This document shows, in pieces, positions 42,164-54,200 of a stretch of DNA of 64,000 nucleotides. The position numbers and the translations under genes are program-made. Where the stretch lies: positions 372,001-436,000 of the forward strand of contig NC_026734.1 in NCBI RefSeq assembly GCF_000210295.1, in the 5' to 3' direction. Every line of letters begins with the position of its first letter. Positions within the stretch are counted from its first letter, which is position 1. The notes below the pieces were generated by a model. It was given only the letters and a program-made list of their open reading frames with translations, was not told where the DNA came from and made no database searches. The DNA comes from Trypanosoma brucei gambiense DAL972. Taxonomy: Eukaryota > Euglenozoa > Kinetoplastea > Trypanosomatida > Trypanosomatidae.

Positions 42164-44204
42164 CGTCAGCTTTTATGACCAATGCTTAGCTAACATTCAC
42201 GAGCCACACACAAAACAATACGAAAAACAAAGAGGTGAGAAGATATGTTGAGGAATCAAATAATAAAAGAAACGCACACACGAACCACAGGGCACCAACG
42301 TTTCAACAACACCGTGCCTCAGCATAACTATGGCACACCAAAACCTCGCACACACAAATACACAAACACGTACTTGCGCATCGGGACATCAACCAACTCT
42401 GCGAAGTTAACATTAGAGTCGATTTCCACAGCCCCTTCCTGTCTCCAGAGGGTCCTTACAGCAACCATGATTAAACGACAAAGCGTCCCTCCACAGATAT
42501 AGGGAAAATTAGGTAAATATCTGCAGTAGTCCATTTTTAGCACGTTCATTCTTCACATGTCAGTTAGTGGGGGAAAGGTAACATGTATGTGACGGCCGGT
42601 CCTATTATCGAGAAGTAATAGAAAAGGCGCTACATACGCGTAGCCACACAACTCATGATGTGAGGATATGCAACAACACTATGATTAGCAAAAATGATAC
42701 AGGCATTCGCGAACTGACTCTTATGCCACGAAACGCCCATACACACCGAAACTGCAGGAGACATTCTGTTGCTGCTAGCCCCACGGTGAATGATGGGCCA
42801 TCTCACACTCCCACAACTGTGCCTTAATGTACAACACGGAAAGTACAGCAAGAAGACGCAGCGGCCACCAACTCTTTCGCAACGTTGCGTAACCACGTTG
42901 ATATCCTCTCAGATCAACAGAAAACTTTCGCCCGCTGATTGCCCGACCTACACCTCAACATTGTTATCGGCGGAAGGAAGCACCACCGAGAATCTCAAAT
43001 ATAATCACCGTGGTCCCACCACCACTTTCAGCGCTACAGCTTCTAATCCCATCATCTTTCCCAATTAATATCCCCCTTACTCAAATATGCATCCCCCTGG
43101 GGCATGCCATCGTAATAGATAATATAAACCTTACCCCTCCACATCAGAAATGGAGGCATCATCCAAGTTATATCCCATGTTACAACCCACCCTCCTCATC
43201 CTCACAGGACATATCGTTTGTTATCTAACCAGCAAGAGCGCAATATTCTCCCATGTCCCCCTTTTGTTTCTGGTCAGTCCAACAGTTGCAAAACTAACAA
43301 ATTTCGACCCCGTATTCTTGTGGTCGAGGAATGGAACAAAGCATATGCAACGCTCACTGAAAGCGGCATGACGCCACACTAGAGAAACTATACCAGCATC
43401 GATAGTAGTCAAACACTGGGTGGGATAATAACAGCCAACATGTGCATCCAAATAACCCTTTTTCCTCCTATGCAAACCTAAATCAGCCAACAGAAAACAA
43501 GAGGCAGCGCAATGATAACAAAGGAAGGTTAGGGGGCAGCACCTGTACATAACGAGAGCAGCAGCAAGCAACGGTAAAGGAAGGAGGTAGTGATGCTGCT
43601 AAATAGTTGGGAGCACTCAACAGCAGAAAATAAAACAAGAAAAGGTAAACAAAATGAAACGGTAAGAAAATGAAGAAAATAATAAGTAAGGTGCTCTGGA
43701 AGAAAATAAATATAATATGTAGAGTACAACATGATGACTAAAGAACGAAACTACGAGAAAATAAAACACCATTGACATGGAGGAAAGTTAGACACCAAAA
43801 GAAAAGCACCAGCGGCCACACAGTGCGAGCACACGGGTAAGCTGAGTTTGCGTCTATTTGCACAATACGTGCCTTGACTTCCAAAGACGGACACAAGTGC
43901 GCGCTGATTTCATGAGTGAGGAACGAAGTGGTGTTGCAGATTTATAACAAAAGTCACGAAGGAGAAATAATAGGGTGGTAATATTAAAAAAAAAGGGTAA
44001 GTTACAGCACCAAGAGTGACTTTTCGCAATTTCTTGGAAAGTAGAAATAAAAGGAGCAGTGCTCCGTACAACAATGTTGGAGTGCTGATGCAAAGGAAAA
44101 ACAACATATTCATGTATTTGTTAAGGGAGAGAAAAGTAATAAGAATTCGTTTTCAATATTATTGCACGGCCCACCTGACATTAGTGCCAACGATACGAGC
44201 CGCG
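42164..44204 (-). other. Spacer between transporter copies A and B
   Basis: 2.0 kb: the 5' flank and splice region of copy A (42164-42698), then the unit boundary at 42699 and the 3' flank of copy B. It contains the short ingi-like segment 42699-42767. No other gene is seen. Confidence 0.75.
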
Positions 44205-46163
44205 TCAGGACCTCTTGGGCGCGATCCCGTTGCCCTCCGCATTGGGTGTCACATCGCTGTCCCCTTCACAGACAGTTTCTTTCCCCTCAGGGGAAACATC
44301 AGCCGCCACCTTCCTCACGGGTTTGCCGTCTCCATCCAACTCCTCGTCCATGCGAGCATCGGGGAGGAGAGTAAAGATGAGAGGGATCTGAATGCACGGT
44401 GCCACGAAGCCGGAAATGAGCACAAGCCACTTTACATTGGCGAAGTCACATGGCACCAGTGTTTTCACAGGCAAAGCATATTCCATTATGACTGACCCAA
44501 GGGAACTACCCACCGTGCTACCGAAATTGCTCGATGCAGCAAGAATAGCGTACACAGTACTCTCACTTCCACGAGGACACAACCGTGAAAGAATAATGGT
44601 TAACGGCATCCAGTTCATCATCCCGATCACAGGAGATATGACGACATCGCAGCAGAAGTAAATCAAGTAGTCGCTGACGTATGGCCGGTTCCATCGCATC
44701 ACTATAATGAAGTCGAAGATGTTGGAGACGATGAGGAACACCAGTGTCAAGAAGTAAGTCATCCGATAAGTCTTTTTTGAAAGGAAGTAATTGAACAGCA
44801 CGACACCCAGAGCTGAAGTGACACTTCCAACTGTTCCACCAACAGTCTGCAGGAAAAAAAGACTGAAGTGAGGTCCACCCGGATTGCAATCGGGTCCGCT
44901 CAGGAAGAACGGGGTGACAGCACCACCAAAAGACACCGTAGACGCATTGTTCAAGTAACTGAACAGATTCACCTTCGCGACCGCCCACGACAGCGCATAG
45001 AAATTGAAAGAGCAGTGCCCCACGGAAACGACAGCCGCGGCAATGAGTAAATGCAGCCTCGATCCAAACAAGGAGGTTATGGCAACACCAACAACAAAGA
45101 ATGCTATTAGCACGCTGTATATTGTCTCACGCTTGTTGCGCTCAAGGACCTCTTCGTTCATCTGGAACACACCGCAGCAGCACTCACGAGGCTCCCTGAA
45201 CACAAATGGCTTCACAGTTGCCTCACCGCCGTCAGCGTTAGGCCCCGTCACCGGCTCGCTGTTTGTCACTTGGCGCTCCACCATCCCACCATTTACGTCA
45301 ATTGGATCATTGTCATCAGCCACCGGAGGGGTGTCCTTAGCCTCTTTTAACTTCTGCTCGTGGAGCACATGGGCATCGATGTACCGCTCCTCACGGTTGG
45401 GCAGTTCACCAAACCAATTGAACAGGAAGAATGGTGCCACCAGCAGCTGGACAGCGCTACCTATCATGGGAGATATCTGCGGTATGCCAGCGTCACCCAA
45501 AGGACCAACAATAACGGAAACAAAGAGACCAGCCAGGATAATGAACCACCAAACCCAACTCACCAGAGCAGGCCCTGGACCAGGCACACGGCGCATCATC
45601 CGGCTGTATAGTCCCTGCGATAGAATGTCCGTACATGCCCTGCTGAGCCCAGAGAAGAAGAGGAACACGGAAGCAATTGCTGCACTCGATGGCTGCGCTG
45701 GGAGCAGAGCAAAGCCAAGGGAGAATGCGGGACCGACGAGATTCGCCACAAACATGTACCACCGTTTGGTATAACCGAAGAACGGGAATATGTCGCTGAT
45801 AGCAGCCAAAAGAGGCTTCACGGACCACCCCATGCCGGCGATGTTAGTTAGCCGCTGGTAGACAAGACCCTCGACAGTGAAACGGTTCAAAAACATCGCA
45901 ATAATGGATCCACCAACAAGTCCGTTGGCAAGACCCTTACACAAGAAATACGATAATCCAATGGAAAGCACGGGCTTAGGACCATAGCCCTCAGCTGCCT
46001 CCCCGAACAAGGGGATGTGCCGAAGACACGGAACCTTGTTGAACAGAGCCCGTGCCTCGGGGTGCACAAACGTTGCCTCCTTAGATTCCTCACTGTGTAG
46101 CTCAGCGACGAGTACCGCATCACCACCCCGCGCATCGAACGAACCATCTTCCTGTCGACCCAT
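44205..46163 (-). CDS. Folate/biopterin (pteridine) transporter, copy B
   Basis: An intact 652-aa FBT-family transporter, identical in protein sequence to copy C. It carries the same KPL-AAISD and RGSESTVYAI signatures and helices as copy A, with T316, N405, S434, N517 and S549. The 5' flank is cut by the assembly gap 68 bp upstream of the start; the minus-strand AG acceptor near 46190 is still present. Confidence 0.93.
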   Translation of the reverse strand: MGRQEDGSFDARGGDAVLVAELHSEESKEATFVHPEARALFNKVPCLRHIPLFGEAAEGYGPKPVLSIGLSYFLCKGLANGLVGGSIIAMFLNRFTVEGLVYQRLTNIAGMGWSVKPLLAAISDIFPFFGYTKRWYMFVANLVGPAFSLGFALLPAQPSSAAIASVFLFFSGLSRACTDILSQGLYSRMMRRVPGPGPALVSWVWWFIILAGLFVSVIVGPLGDAGIPQISPMIGSAVQLLVAPFFLFNWFGELPNREERYIDAHVLHEQKLKEAKDTPPVADDNDPIDVNGGMVERQVTNSEPVTGPNADGGEATVKPFVFREPRECCCGVFQMNEEVLERNKRETIYSVLIAFFVVGVAITSLFGSRLHLLIAAAVVSVGHCSFNFYALSWAVAKVNLFSYLNNASTVSFGGAVTPFFLSGPDCNPGGPHFSLFFLQTVGGTVGSVTSALGVVLFNYFLSKKTYRMTYFLTLVFLIVSNIFDFIIVMRWNRPYVSDYLIYFCCDVVISPVIGMMNWMPLTIILSRLCPRGSESTVYAILAASSNFGSTVGSSLGSVIMEYALPVKTLVPCDFANVKWLVLISGFVAPCIQIPLIFTLLPDARMDEELDGDGKPVRKVAADVSPEGKETVCEGDSDVTPNAEGNGIAPKRS

Positions 46164-46231
46164 CGTCAGCTTTTATGACCAATGCTTAGCTAACATTCAC
46201 GAGCCACACACAAAACAATACGAAAAACAAA

Positions 46232-46331
46232 NNNNNNNNNNNNNNNNNNNNNNNNNNNNNNNNNNNNNNNNNNNNNNNNNNNNNNNNNNNNNNNNNNNNN
46301 NNNNNNNNNNNNNNNNNNNNNNNNNNNNNNN
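46232..46331. other. Assembly gap (100 N)
   Basis: Exactly 100 N, the conventional placeholder for unknown size. The 354 bp before it (45878-46231) are repeated directly after it (46332-46685). Confidence 0.98.
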
Positions 46332-46617
46332 TGAAACGGTTCAAAAACATCGCAATAATGGATCCACCAACAAGTCCGTTGGCAAGACCCTTACACAAGA
46401 AATACGATAATCCAATGGAAAGCACGGGCTTAGGACCATAGCCCTCAGCTGCCTCCCCGAACAAGGGGATGTGCCGAAGACACGGAACCTTGTTGAACAG
46501 AGCCCGTGCCTCGGGGTGCACAAACGTTGCCTCCTTAGATTCCTCACTGTGTAGCTCAGCGACGAGTACCGCATCACCACCCCGCGCATCGAACGAACCA
46601 TCTTCCTGTCGACCCAT
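46332..46617 (-). pseudogene. 5' fragment of a pteridine transporter gene at gap edge
   Basis: The first 95 codons of the transporter (start at 46617), cut off by the gap. They are identical to the corresponding part of copy B. This is probably the other end of copy B seen twice because two overlapping contigs were not merged, rather than a fourth gene. Confidence 0.85.
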
Positions 46618-48658
46618 CGTCAGCTTTTATGACCAATGCTTAGCTAACATTCACGAGCCACACACAAAACAATACGAAAAACAAAGAGGTGAGAAGATAT
46701 GTTGAGGAATCAAATAATAAAAGAAACGCACACACGAACCACAGGGCACCAACGTTTCAACAACACCGTGCCTCAGCATAACTATGGCACACCAAAACCT
46801 CGCACACACAAATACACAAACACGTACTTGCGCATCGGGACATCAACCAACTCTGCGAAGTTAACATTAGAGTCGATTTCCACAGCCCCTTCCTGTCTCC
46901 AGAGGGTCCTTACAGCAACCATGATTAAACGACAAAGCGTCCCTCCACAGATATAGGGAAAATTAGGTAAATATCTGCAGTAGTCCATTTTTAGCACGTT
47001 CATTCTTCACATGTCAGTTAGTGGGGGAAAGGTAACATGTATGTGACGGCCGGTCCTATTATCGAGAAGTAATAGAAAAGGCGCTACATACGCGTAGCCA
47101 CACAACTCATGATGTGAGGATATGCAACAACACTATGATTAGCAAAAATGATACAGGCATTCGCGAACTGACTCTTATGCCACGAAACGCCCATACACAC
47201 CGAAACTGCAGGAGACATTCTGTTGCTGCTAGCCCCACGGTGAATGATGGGCCATCTCACACTCCCACAACTGTGCCTTAATGTACAACACGGAAAGTAC
47301 AGCAAGAAGACGCAGCGGCCACCAACTCTTTCGCAACGTTGCGTAACCACGTTGATATCCTCTCAGATCAACAGAAAACTTTCGCCCGCTGATTGCCCGA
47401 CCTACACCTCAACATTGTTATCGGCGGAAGGAAGCACCACCGAGAATCTCAAATATAATCACCGTGGTCCCACCACCACTTTCAGCGCTACAGCTTCTAA
47501 TCCCATCATCTTTCCCAATTAATATCCCCCTTACTCAAATATGCATCCCCCTGGGGCATGCCATCGTAATAGATAATATAAACCTTACCCCTCCACATCA
47601 GAAATGGAGGCATCATCCAAGTTATATCCCATGTTACAACCCACCCTCCTCATCCTCACAGGACATATCGTTTGTTATCTAACCAGCAAGAGCGCAATAT
47701 TCTCCCATGTCCCCCTTTTGTTTCTGGTCAGTCCAACAGTTGCAAAACTAACAAATTTCGACCCCGTATTCTTGTGGTCGAGGAATGGAACAAAGCATAT
47801 GCAACGCTCACTGAAAGCGGCATGACGCCACACTAGAGAAACTATACCAGCATCGATAGTAGTCAAACACTGGGTGGGATAATAACAGCCAACATGTGCA
47901 TCCAAATAACCCTTTTTCCTCCTATGCAAACCTAAATCAGCCAACAGAAAACAAGAGGCAGCGCAATGATAACAAAGGAAGGTTAGGGGGCAGCACCTGT
48001 ACATAACGAGAGCAGCAGCAAGCAACGGTAAAGGAAGGAGGTAGTGATGCTGCTAAATAGTTGGGAGCACTCAACAGCAGAAAATAAAACAAGAAAAGGT
48101 AAACAAAATGAAACGGTAAGAAAATGAAGAAAATAATAAGTAAGGTGCTCTGGAAGAAAATAAATATAATATGTAGAGTACAACATGATGACTAAAGAAC
48201 GAAACTACGAGAAAATAAAACACCATTGACATGGAGGAAAGTTAGACACCAAAAGAAAAGCACCAGCGGCCACACAGTGCGAGCACACGGGTAAGCTGAG
48301 TTTGCGTCTATTTGCACAATACGTGCCTTGACTTCCAAAGACGGACACAAGTGCGCGCTGATTTCATGAGTGAGGAACGAAGTGGTGTTGCAGATTTATA
48401 ACAAAAGTCACGAAGGAGAAATAATAGGGTGGTAATATTAAAAAAAAAGGGTAAGTTACAGCACCAAGAGTGACTTTTCGCAATTTCTTGGAAAGTAGAA
48501 ATAAAAGGAGCAGTGCTCCGTACAACAATGTTGGAGTGCTGATGCAAAGGAAAAACAACATATTCATGTATTTGTTAAGGGAGAGAAAAGTAATAAGAAT
48601 TCGTTTTCAATATTATTGCACGGCCCACCTGACATTAGTGCCAACGATACGAGCCGCG
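46618..48658 (-). other. Spacer between transporter copies B and C
   Basis: Same content as 42164-44204: 5' flank, unit boundary at 47153, ingi-like short segment and 3' flank of copy C. The 3' flank matches unit B, not unit A, in the variable region near 48480-48550. Confidence 0.75.
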
Positions 48659-50617
48659 TCAGGACCTCTTGGGCGCGATCCCGTTGCCCTCCGCATTGGG
48701 TGTCACATCGCTGTCCCCTTCACAGACAGTTTCTTTCCCCTCAGGGGAAACATCAGCCGCCACCTTCCTCACGGGTTTGCCGTCTCCATCCAACTCCTCG
48801 TCCATGCGAGCATCGGGGAGGAGAGTAAAGATGAGAGGGATCTGAATGCACGGTGCCACGAAGCCGGAAATGAGCACAAGCCACTTTACATTGGCGAAGT
48901 CACATGGCACCAGTGTTTTCACAGGCAAAGCATATTCCATTATGACTGACCCAAGGGAACTACCCACCGTGCTACCGAAATTGCTCGATGCAGCAAGAAT
49001 AGCGTACACAGTACTCTCACTTCCACGAGGACACAACCGTGAAAGAATAATGGTTAACGGCATCCAGTTCATCATCCCGATCACAGGAGATATGACGACA
49101 TCGCAGCAGAAGTAAATCAAGTAGTCGCTGACGTATGGCCGGTTCCATCGCATCACTATAATGAAGTCGAAGATGTTGGAGACGATGAGGAACACCAGTG
49201 TCAAGAAGTAAGTCATCCGATAAGTCTTTTTTGAAAGGAAGTAATTGAACAGCACGACACCCAGAGCTGAAGTGACACTTCCAACTGTTCCACCAACAGT
49301 CTGCAGGAAAAAAAGACTGAAGTGAGGTCCACCCGGATTGCAATCGGGTCCGCTCAGGAAGAACGGGGTGACAGCACCACCAAAAGACACCGTAGACGCA
49401 TTGTTCAAGTAACTGAACAGATTCACCTTCGCGACCGCCCACGACAGCGCATAGAAATTGAAAGAGCAGTGCCCCACGGAAACGACAGCCGCGGCAATGA
49501 GTAAATGCAGCCTCGATCCAAACAAGGAGGTTATGGCAACACCAACAACAAAGAATGCTATTAGCACGCTGTATATTGTCTCACGCTTGTTGCGCTCAAG
49601 GACCTCTTCGTTCATCTGGAACACACCGCAGCAGCACTCACGAGGCTCCCTGAACACAAATGGCTTCACAGTTGCCTCACCGCCGTCAGCGTTAGGCCCC
49701 GTCACCGGCTCGCTGTTTGTCACTTGGCGCTCCACCATCCCACCATTTACGTCAATTGGATCATTGTCATCAGCCACCGGAGGGGTGTCCTTAGCCTCTT
49801 TTAACTTCTGCTCGTGGAGCACATGGGCATCGATGTACCGCTCCTCACGGTTGGGCAGTTCACCAAACCAATTGAACAGGAAGAATGGTGCCACCAGCAG
49901 CTGGACAGCGCTACCTATCATGGGAGATATCTGCGGTATGCCAGCGTCACCCAAAGGACCAACAATAACGGAAACAAAGAGACCAGCCAGGATAATGAAC
50001 CACCAAACCCAACTCACCAGAGCAGGCCCTGGACCAGGCACACGGCGCATCATCCGGCTGTATAGTCCCTGCGATAGAATGTCCGTACATGCCCTGCTGA
50101 GCCCAGAGAAGAAGAGGAACACGGAAGCAATTGCTGCACTCGATGGCTGCGCTGGGAGCAGAGCAAAGCCAAGGGAGAATGCGGGACCGACGAGATTCGC
50201 CACAAACATGTACCACCGTTTGGTATAACCGAAGAACGGGAATATGTCGCTGATAGCAGCCAAAAGAGGCTTCACGGACCACCCCATGCCGGCGATGTTA
50301 GTTAGCCGCTGGTAGACAAGACCCTCGACAGTGAAACGGTTCAAAAACATCGCAATAATGGATCCACCAACAAGTCCGTTGGCAAGACCCTTACACAAGA
50401 AATACGATAATCCAATGGAAAGCACGGGCTTAGGACCATAGCCCTCAGCTGCCTCCCCGAACAAGGGGATGTGCCGAAGACACGGAACCTTGTTGAACAG
50501 AGCCCGTGCCTCGGGGTGCACAAACGTTGCCTCCTTAGATTCCTCACTGTGTAGCTCAGCGACGAGTACCGCATCACCACCCCGCGCATCGAACGAACCA
50601 TCTTCCTGTCGACCCAT
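48659..50617 (-). CDS. Folate/biopterin (pteridine) transporter, copy C
   Basis: A 652-aa FBT-family transporter with the same protein as copy B. It is the first gene downstream of the divergent strand switch on the minus strand, so it is transcribed before B and A. The minus-strand splice acceptor AG lies about 26 nt before the start (near 50644), after a T-rich tract. Confidence 0.93.
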   Translation of the reverse strand: MGRQEDGSFDARGGDAVLVAELHSEESKEATFVHPEARALFNKVPCLRHIPLFGEAAEGYGPKPVLSIGLSYFLCKGLANGLVGGSIIAMFLNRFTVEGLVYQRLTNIAGMGWSVKPLLAAISDIFPFFGYTKRWYMFVANLVGPAFSLGFALLPAQPSSAAIASVFLFFSGLSRACTDILSQGLYSRMMRRVPGPGPALVSWVWWFIILAGLFVSVIVGPLGDAGIPQISPMIGSAVQLLVAPFFLFNWFGELPNREERYIDAHVLHEQKLKEAKDTPPVADDNDPIDVNGGMVERQVTNSEPVTGPNADGGEATVKPFVFREPRECCCGVFQMNEEVLERNKRETIYSVLIAFFVVGVAITSLFGSRLHLLIAAAVVSVGHCSFNFYALSWAVAKVNLFSYLNNASTVSFGGAVTPFFLSGPDCNPGGPHFSLFFLQTVGGTVGSVTSALGVVLFNYFLSKKTYRMTYFLTLVFLIVSNIFDFIIVMRWNRPYVSDYLIYFCCDVVISPVIGMMNWMPLTIILSRLCPRGSESTVYAILAASSNFGSTVGSSLGSVIMEYALPVKTLVPCDFANVKWLVLISGFVAPCIQIPLIFTLLPDARMDEELDGDGKPVRKVAADVSPEGKETVCEGDSDVTPNAEGNGIAPKRS

Positions 50618-51152
50618 CGTCAGCTTTTATGACCAATGCTTAGCTAACATTCACGAGCCACACACAAAACAATACGAAAAACAAAGAGGTGAGAAGATAT
50701 GTTGAGGAATCAAATAATAAAAGAAACGCACACACGAACCACAGGGCACCAACGTTTCAACAACACCGTGCCTCAGCATAACTATGGCACACCAAAACCT
50801 CGCACACACAAATACACAAACACGTACTTGCGCATCGGGACATCAACCAACTCTGCGAAGTTAACATTAGAGTCGATTTCCACAGCCCCTTCCTGTCTCC
50901 AGAGGGTCCTTACAGCAACCATGATTAAACGACAAAGCGTCCCTCCACAGATATAGGGAAAATTAGGTAAATATCTGCAGTAGTCCATTTTTAGCACGTT
51001 CATTCTTCACATGTCAGTTAGTGGGGGAAAGGTAACATGTATGTGACGGCCGGTCCTATTATCGAGAAGTAATAGAAAAGGCGCTACATACGCGTAGCCA
51101 CACAACTCATGATGTGAGGATATGCAACAACACTATGATTAGCAAAAATGAT
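50618..51152 (-). other. 5' flank of transporter copy C
   Basis: Identical to the 5' flanks of A and of the gap-edge fragment. It holds the splice region and perhaps the start of the minus-strand transcription unit. No gene. Confidence 0.7.
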
Positions 51153-51291
51153 ACAGGCATTCGCGAACTGACTCTTATGCCACGAAACGCCCATACACAC
51201 CGAAACTGCAGGAGACATTCTGTTGCTGCTAGCCCCACGGTGGATGATGGGCCATCTCACACTCCCACAACTGTGCCTTAATGTACAACAC
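51153..51291. repeat. Partial fourth transporter repeat unit (139 bp)
   Basis: It begins ACAGGCATTCGCG like the other units and follows them to the GTACAACACA stretch, with one base change (GGTGGATG for GGTGAATG). It then diverges completely. This marks the right edge of the array. Confidence 0.88.
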
Positions 51292-54200
51292 AATCTTGCC
51301 AGCTAATTTCATTGATCTTTATAGGGGATAGAGGACTGTTTTTCGGTATGAATACTAATGTTATGATATCTTCGAGTTTGTTATCTGAATAATCTATGAT
51401 CTCATTTCCTGTTGCGGAATAGGAAAGTATCAACCAACGCCATAATGCACCTACGCATTACAAGAACTTATTCCATGTTTAACTTCAGTGTCGTTTTCGG
51501 ACGCACTTAAGCATTCTTGCCGTTGCCGAGTGTTCGCCAAAGGTAATGTGTTTGAAGTGCCTTCCCCCCCCCCCCCTTAAGCTCCTTACTAGTACATTTT
51601 TTGTGGTTTTGAGTGTGAAGTGATTCATGGGGGGGCTGTTCTTCAATTCTGTTCAGTTTCTGGTGGCATGCAGGTATTTTTCCAGGTATGTATTGCTTAT
51701 CACCTCAGTTGCTCCTACCAATGGAGCGCAAGTGTGCGTTGCCTTTCAGTGTTATAGATGTGTCTGTCAGATTGCATGACACGTATGTGCTACTTTATGA
51801 ACATCTCCTTTTGAAATCCGTTGGCTCCTACACCGCTATCACCACGTCTCTTTGTAAAATGCGTCATGTAGGCTCCATCCACATGACCTCCATTATTCAC
51901 TTCCCCACCACCACCCAACCCCCCCCTTTCACCTTTGAATGTCACCGTCCCCTATTGGTTAATGGACGCATCCGTCAGTAGTGGTTTTGTGACTGCCAGA
52001 GTTGGGATGGTTTGACGGGGGTACTCTTCATCGCATCAATCCACTTTCAGCCAACCATCGATTTGTGAGGAGGTGATTCCGCTGGATCTTTGTCCTTTCA
52101 TGCACTGCACTGGAGTTGTGAGAACTGCTGACGCATCATCCTCGAAAAAGAAGTGGCAAGTAAAAGCTGATCCCGATCGCGCACCTGCGTTGTAGATCTC
52201 GACCGACGTGAAGCTACCTAATTCTTTCCCCGTGGGCCTTCCAAGGGGTGTCGATCCACTAAGCGTTCCTGCTTTTTTTTTCCTTCCACTCAAAGGAACT
52301 GGACCTCTTGTGGTTAAACAGCTCCAGGAGAAGTCACAGCCCTTCATCAGTGTCGTTTTATTCCACCCCCCCCCCCTCCCCTGCGGCGGTGCCCTGTCGC
52401 ACATCTTCCTGCTACAGTATTTACCCCCACTGCTACTCACTCTTTTTTTTCAGCCTGTCCAAAAAGCCGTCATGAGTCCAAACGCGTATTTTTAGCTGAG
52501 TCGGTACTGTACGCCACGTTTTCGGCGCCCCAGAGTTGTCTGTCAGTCCTCTCTATTGCGTGCGAAATGTCTGGACCGTATTGACAGTACAGCGGGAGCT
52601 GAGAGATCTCCACAGACCACCCCGTCTCCGTCCGATATCGAAAGTCCGTGTATGTACCACCCGGCAAACCCACCTAGAAAAAAAAAAGAAAGAAGGCCCG
52701 CAAACAAAAGATGGTAACTACCTCGTCATACAGCGCAAATTGCGCCCCGGCGAAACAGTCTCCTCGTAGTCCTCCTGGCATATTTTTTTCTGTTTAGGTA
52801 ATGAACAGCCTTCTTCGTAACAACCTTTTTTCCTCACGCCATTGTGAAAGGAGCTAATGGTAAAAGAAAACCACCCATCATGCAGCGGTTGAGGCCGATA
52901 CTTCCGTAACCACCCGCGTCGTTTCCTTTCGCACTTCATCCGCTTCGGAATTCGTGAACAGGGCTCCTGTCCCTAACTCCAGCCCACTCAAGTGACAATA
53001 TGTTAACGTCCCCTTGTTGCGGTACCATTCGCTACAGCTCCTCTTGAGCAGCTATCTCTCACGATGAGTGCTTCGAAGGATGCCGCTGCTGCTCTGAAGA
53101 GACGGCCCTGTCTGATCACATGTTACTTCCCAGGATTCCCCATAAAGTAGTTAATTCTTCTTTTCCTCTCTAGAGGAGCGTCTCCAACAAAAACGCCTCA
53201 TTTAACAGATCGAACTAAGTCCTTAGTTGTTTGTGTCTCGGTGGGGGAACTCTATTAGGTCCTTATGTTTTTCTAGGGAACTAATTTCGATAATTTTTCG
53301 GAGTGCTCCCCAACCGATGTTGACTCTTTCCCTCACCCGATGTTGGCAAGCCAATTTTTTTCTTTCCAAACGGCGTTATCCCGCCCCATTGGTCACCCCC
53401 AACCCACACCAGCTACGGTACAATGTACTCTTTTCCGTTGTCAGAGTTTTGCCTACAAGTTTGAGTTACCACCTCTCTACAGGACATGTTTGTCCCCATC
53501 GATTGATGTTTCCGCCTAAAGACCTGCAAGAAACATCTATCCCGGTGTTCTACGTGGATCCAGTAACGCTAACAGGGTCACTGTGTTATGAACTACATCG
53601 TTTTCAGTCAGTTACAGGGCTATAACGAATAAGGGATCATTCCCCCGCCTATATCCCTAAGTTGTGCTTCCCAGTAAATCTACCGAGTTGCTTCGTTGCG
53701 AGTATTCTTTGTTTCCAAGCTTACTATGCTCACATCGTCTTCTTCTTTGTTTTTATGATTAGCCTTTCAAAGCCCAGGAAGCTATGGACAGGACGTGACT
53801 TAAGGTCGGAACTGGAATCACCTCGAACACAGACCTTTGAAGGGGCAAGAGCTTGTAGCGGTCCGAATAACATCTCTCCATGACCTGTAGTGCTTTGTCT
53901 TAACTTTTGACAGTTCGCTTCCCCAGACATAAACACTTTTTTTGGATTAGATTTCTTTTTAAACTGTTTCATGTCCGACCTCCGGATGTTTCCACTCGTG
54001 CTTCGCCCTCGGGTGCTGAATCCCAATATTTCCCTTTCCCCGGGTCTCAGAGTTTCTGGGGCAGGTAGTTGGTTTCCCTCTTTGTCACTTAGTCCTTCGG
54101 ACCACTCGAGTAGCATGTTGATCTGTTACGCACAGCGCAGGAGCATCGGTAACACCGTGCAGTGCTCGAAGGAAGTTGCGAATTTTTCTTTTTATATTCG

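Larger units (their letters stand above)
38696..42698. repeat. Transporter tandem repeat, unit A (4003 bp)
   Basis: First of three ~4-kb direct repeats, with boundaries at 38696, 42699, 47153 and 51153. Each unit contains a short ingi-like piece, about 1.4 kb of spacer, a minus-strand transporter gene and its 5' flank. Unit A differs from B and C at scattered sites and in a small indel region near 40025-40095. Confidence 0.92.
42699..47152. repeat. Transporter tandem repeat, unit B (apparent 4454 bp with gap)
   Basis: Same unit as A, but with a 100-N gap (46232-46331) and a duplicated 354-bp segment. Removing the gap and one duplicate gives exactly 4000 bp, the length of unit C. Confidence 0.9.
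47153..51152. repeat. Transporter tandem repeat, unit C (4000 bp)
   Basis: Complete unit with transporter copy C. A partial fourth unit (51153-51291) follows and then the similarity stops. Confidence 0.92.

Noticed and set aside
46186..46617. 143-aa frame spanning the N gap
   Set aside because: It joins two contigs across unknown bases; only 46332-46617 is real transporter sequence.
52036..52673. Minus-strand frames in the divergent switch region suspected as a surface-protein or sialidase-like relic
   Set aside because: Some peptides look protein-like, but I could not match any family motif and the frames are interrupted.
53730..54116. 128-aa minus-strand frame in the divergent switch region
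   Set aside because: No domain, no continuation in neighbouring frames that I could recognise; left as unassigned.
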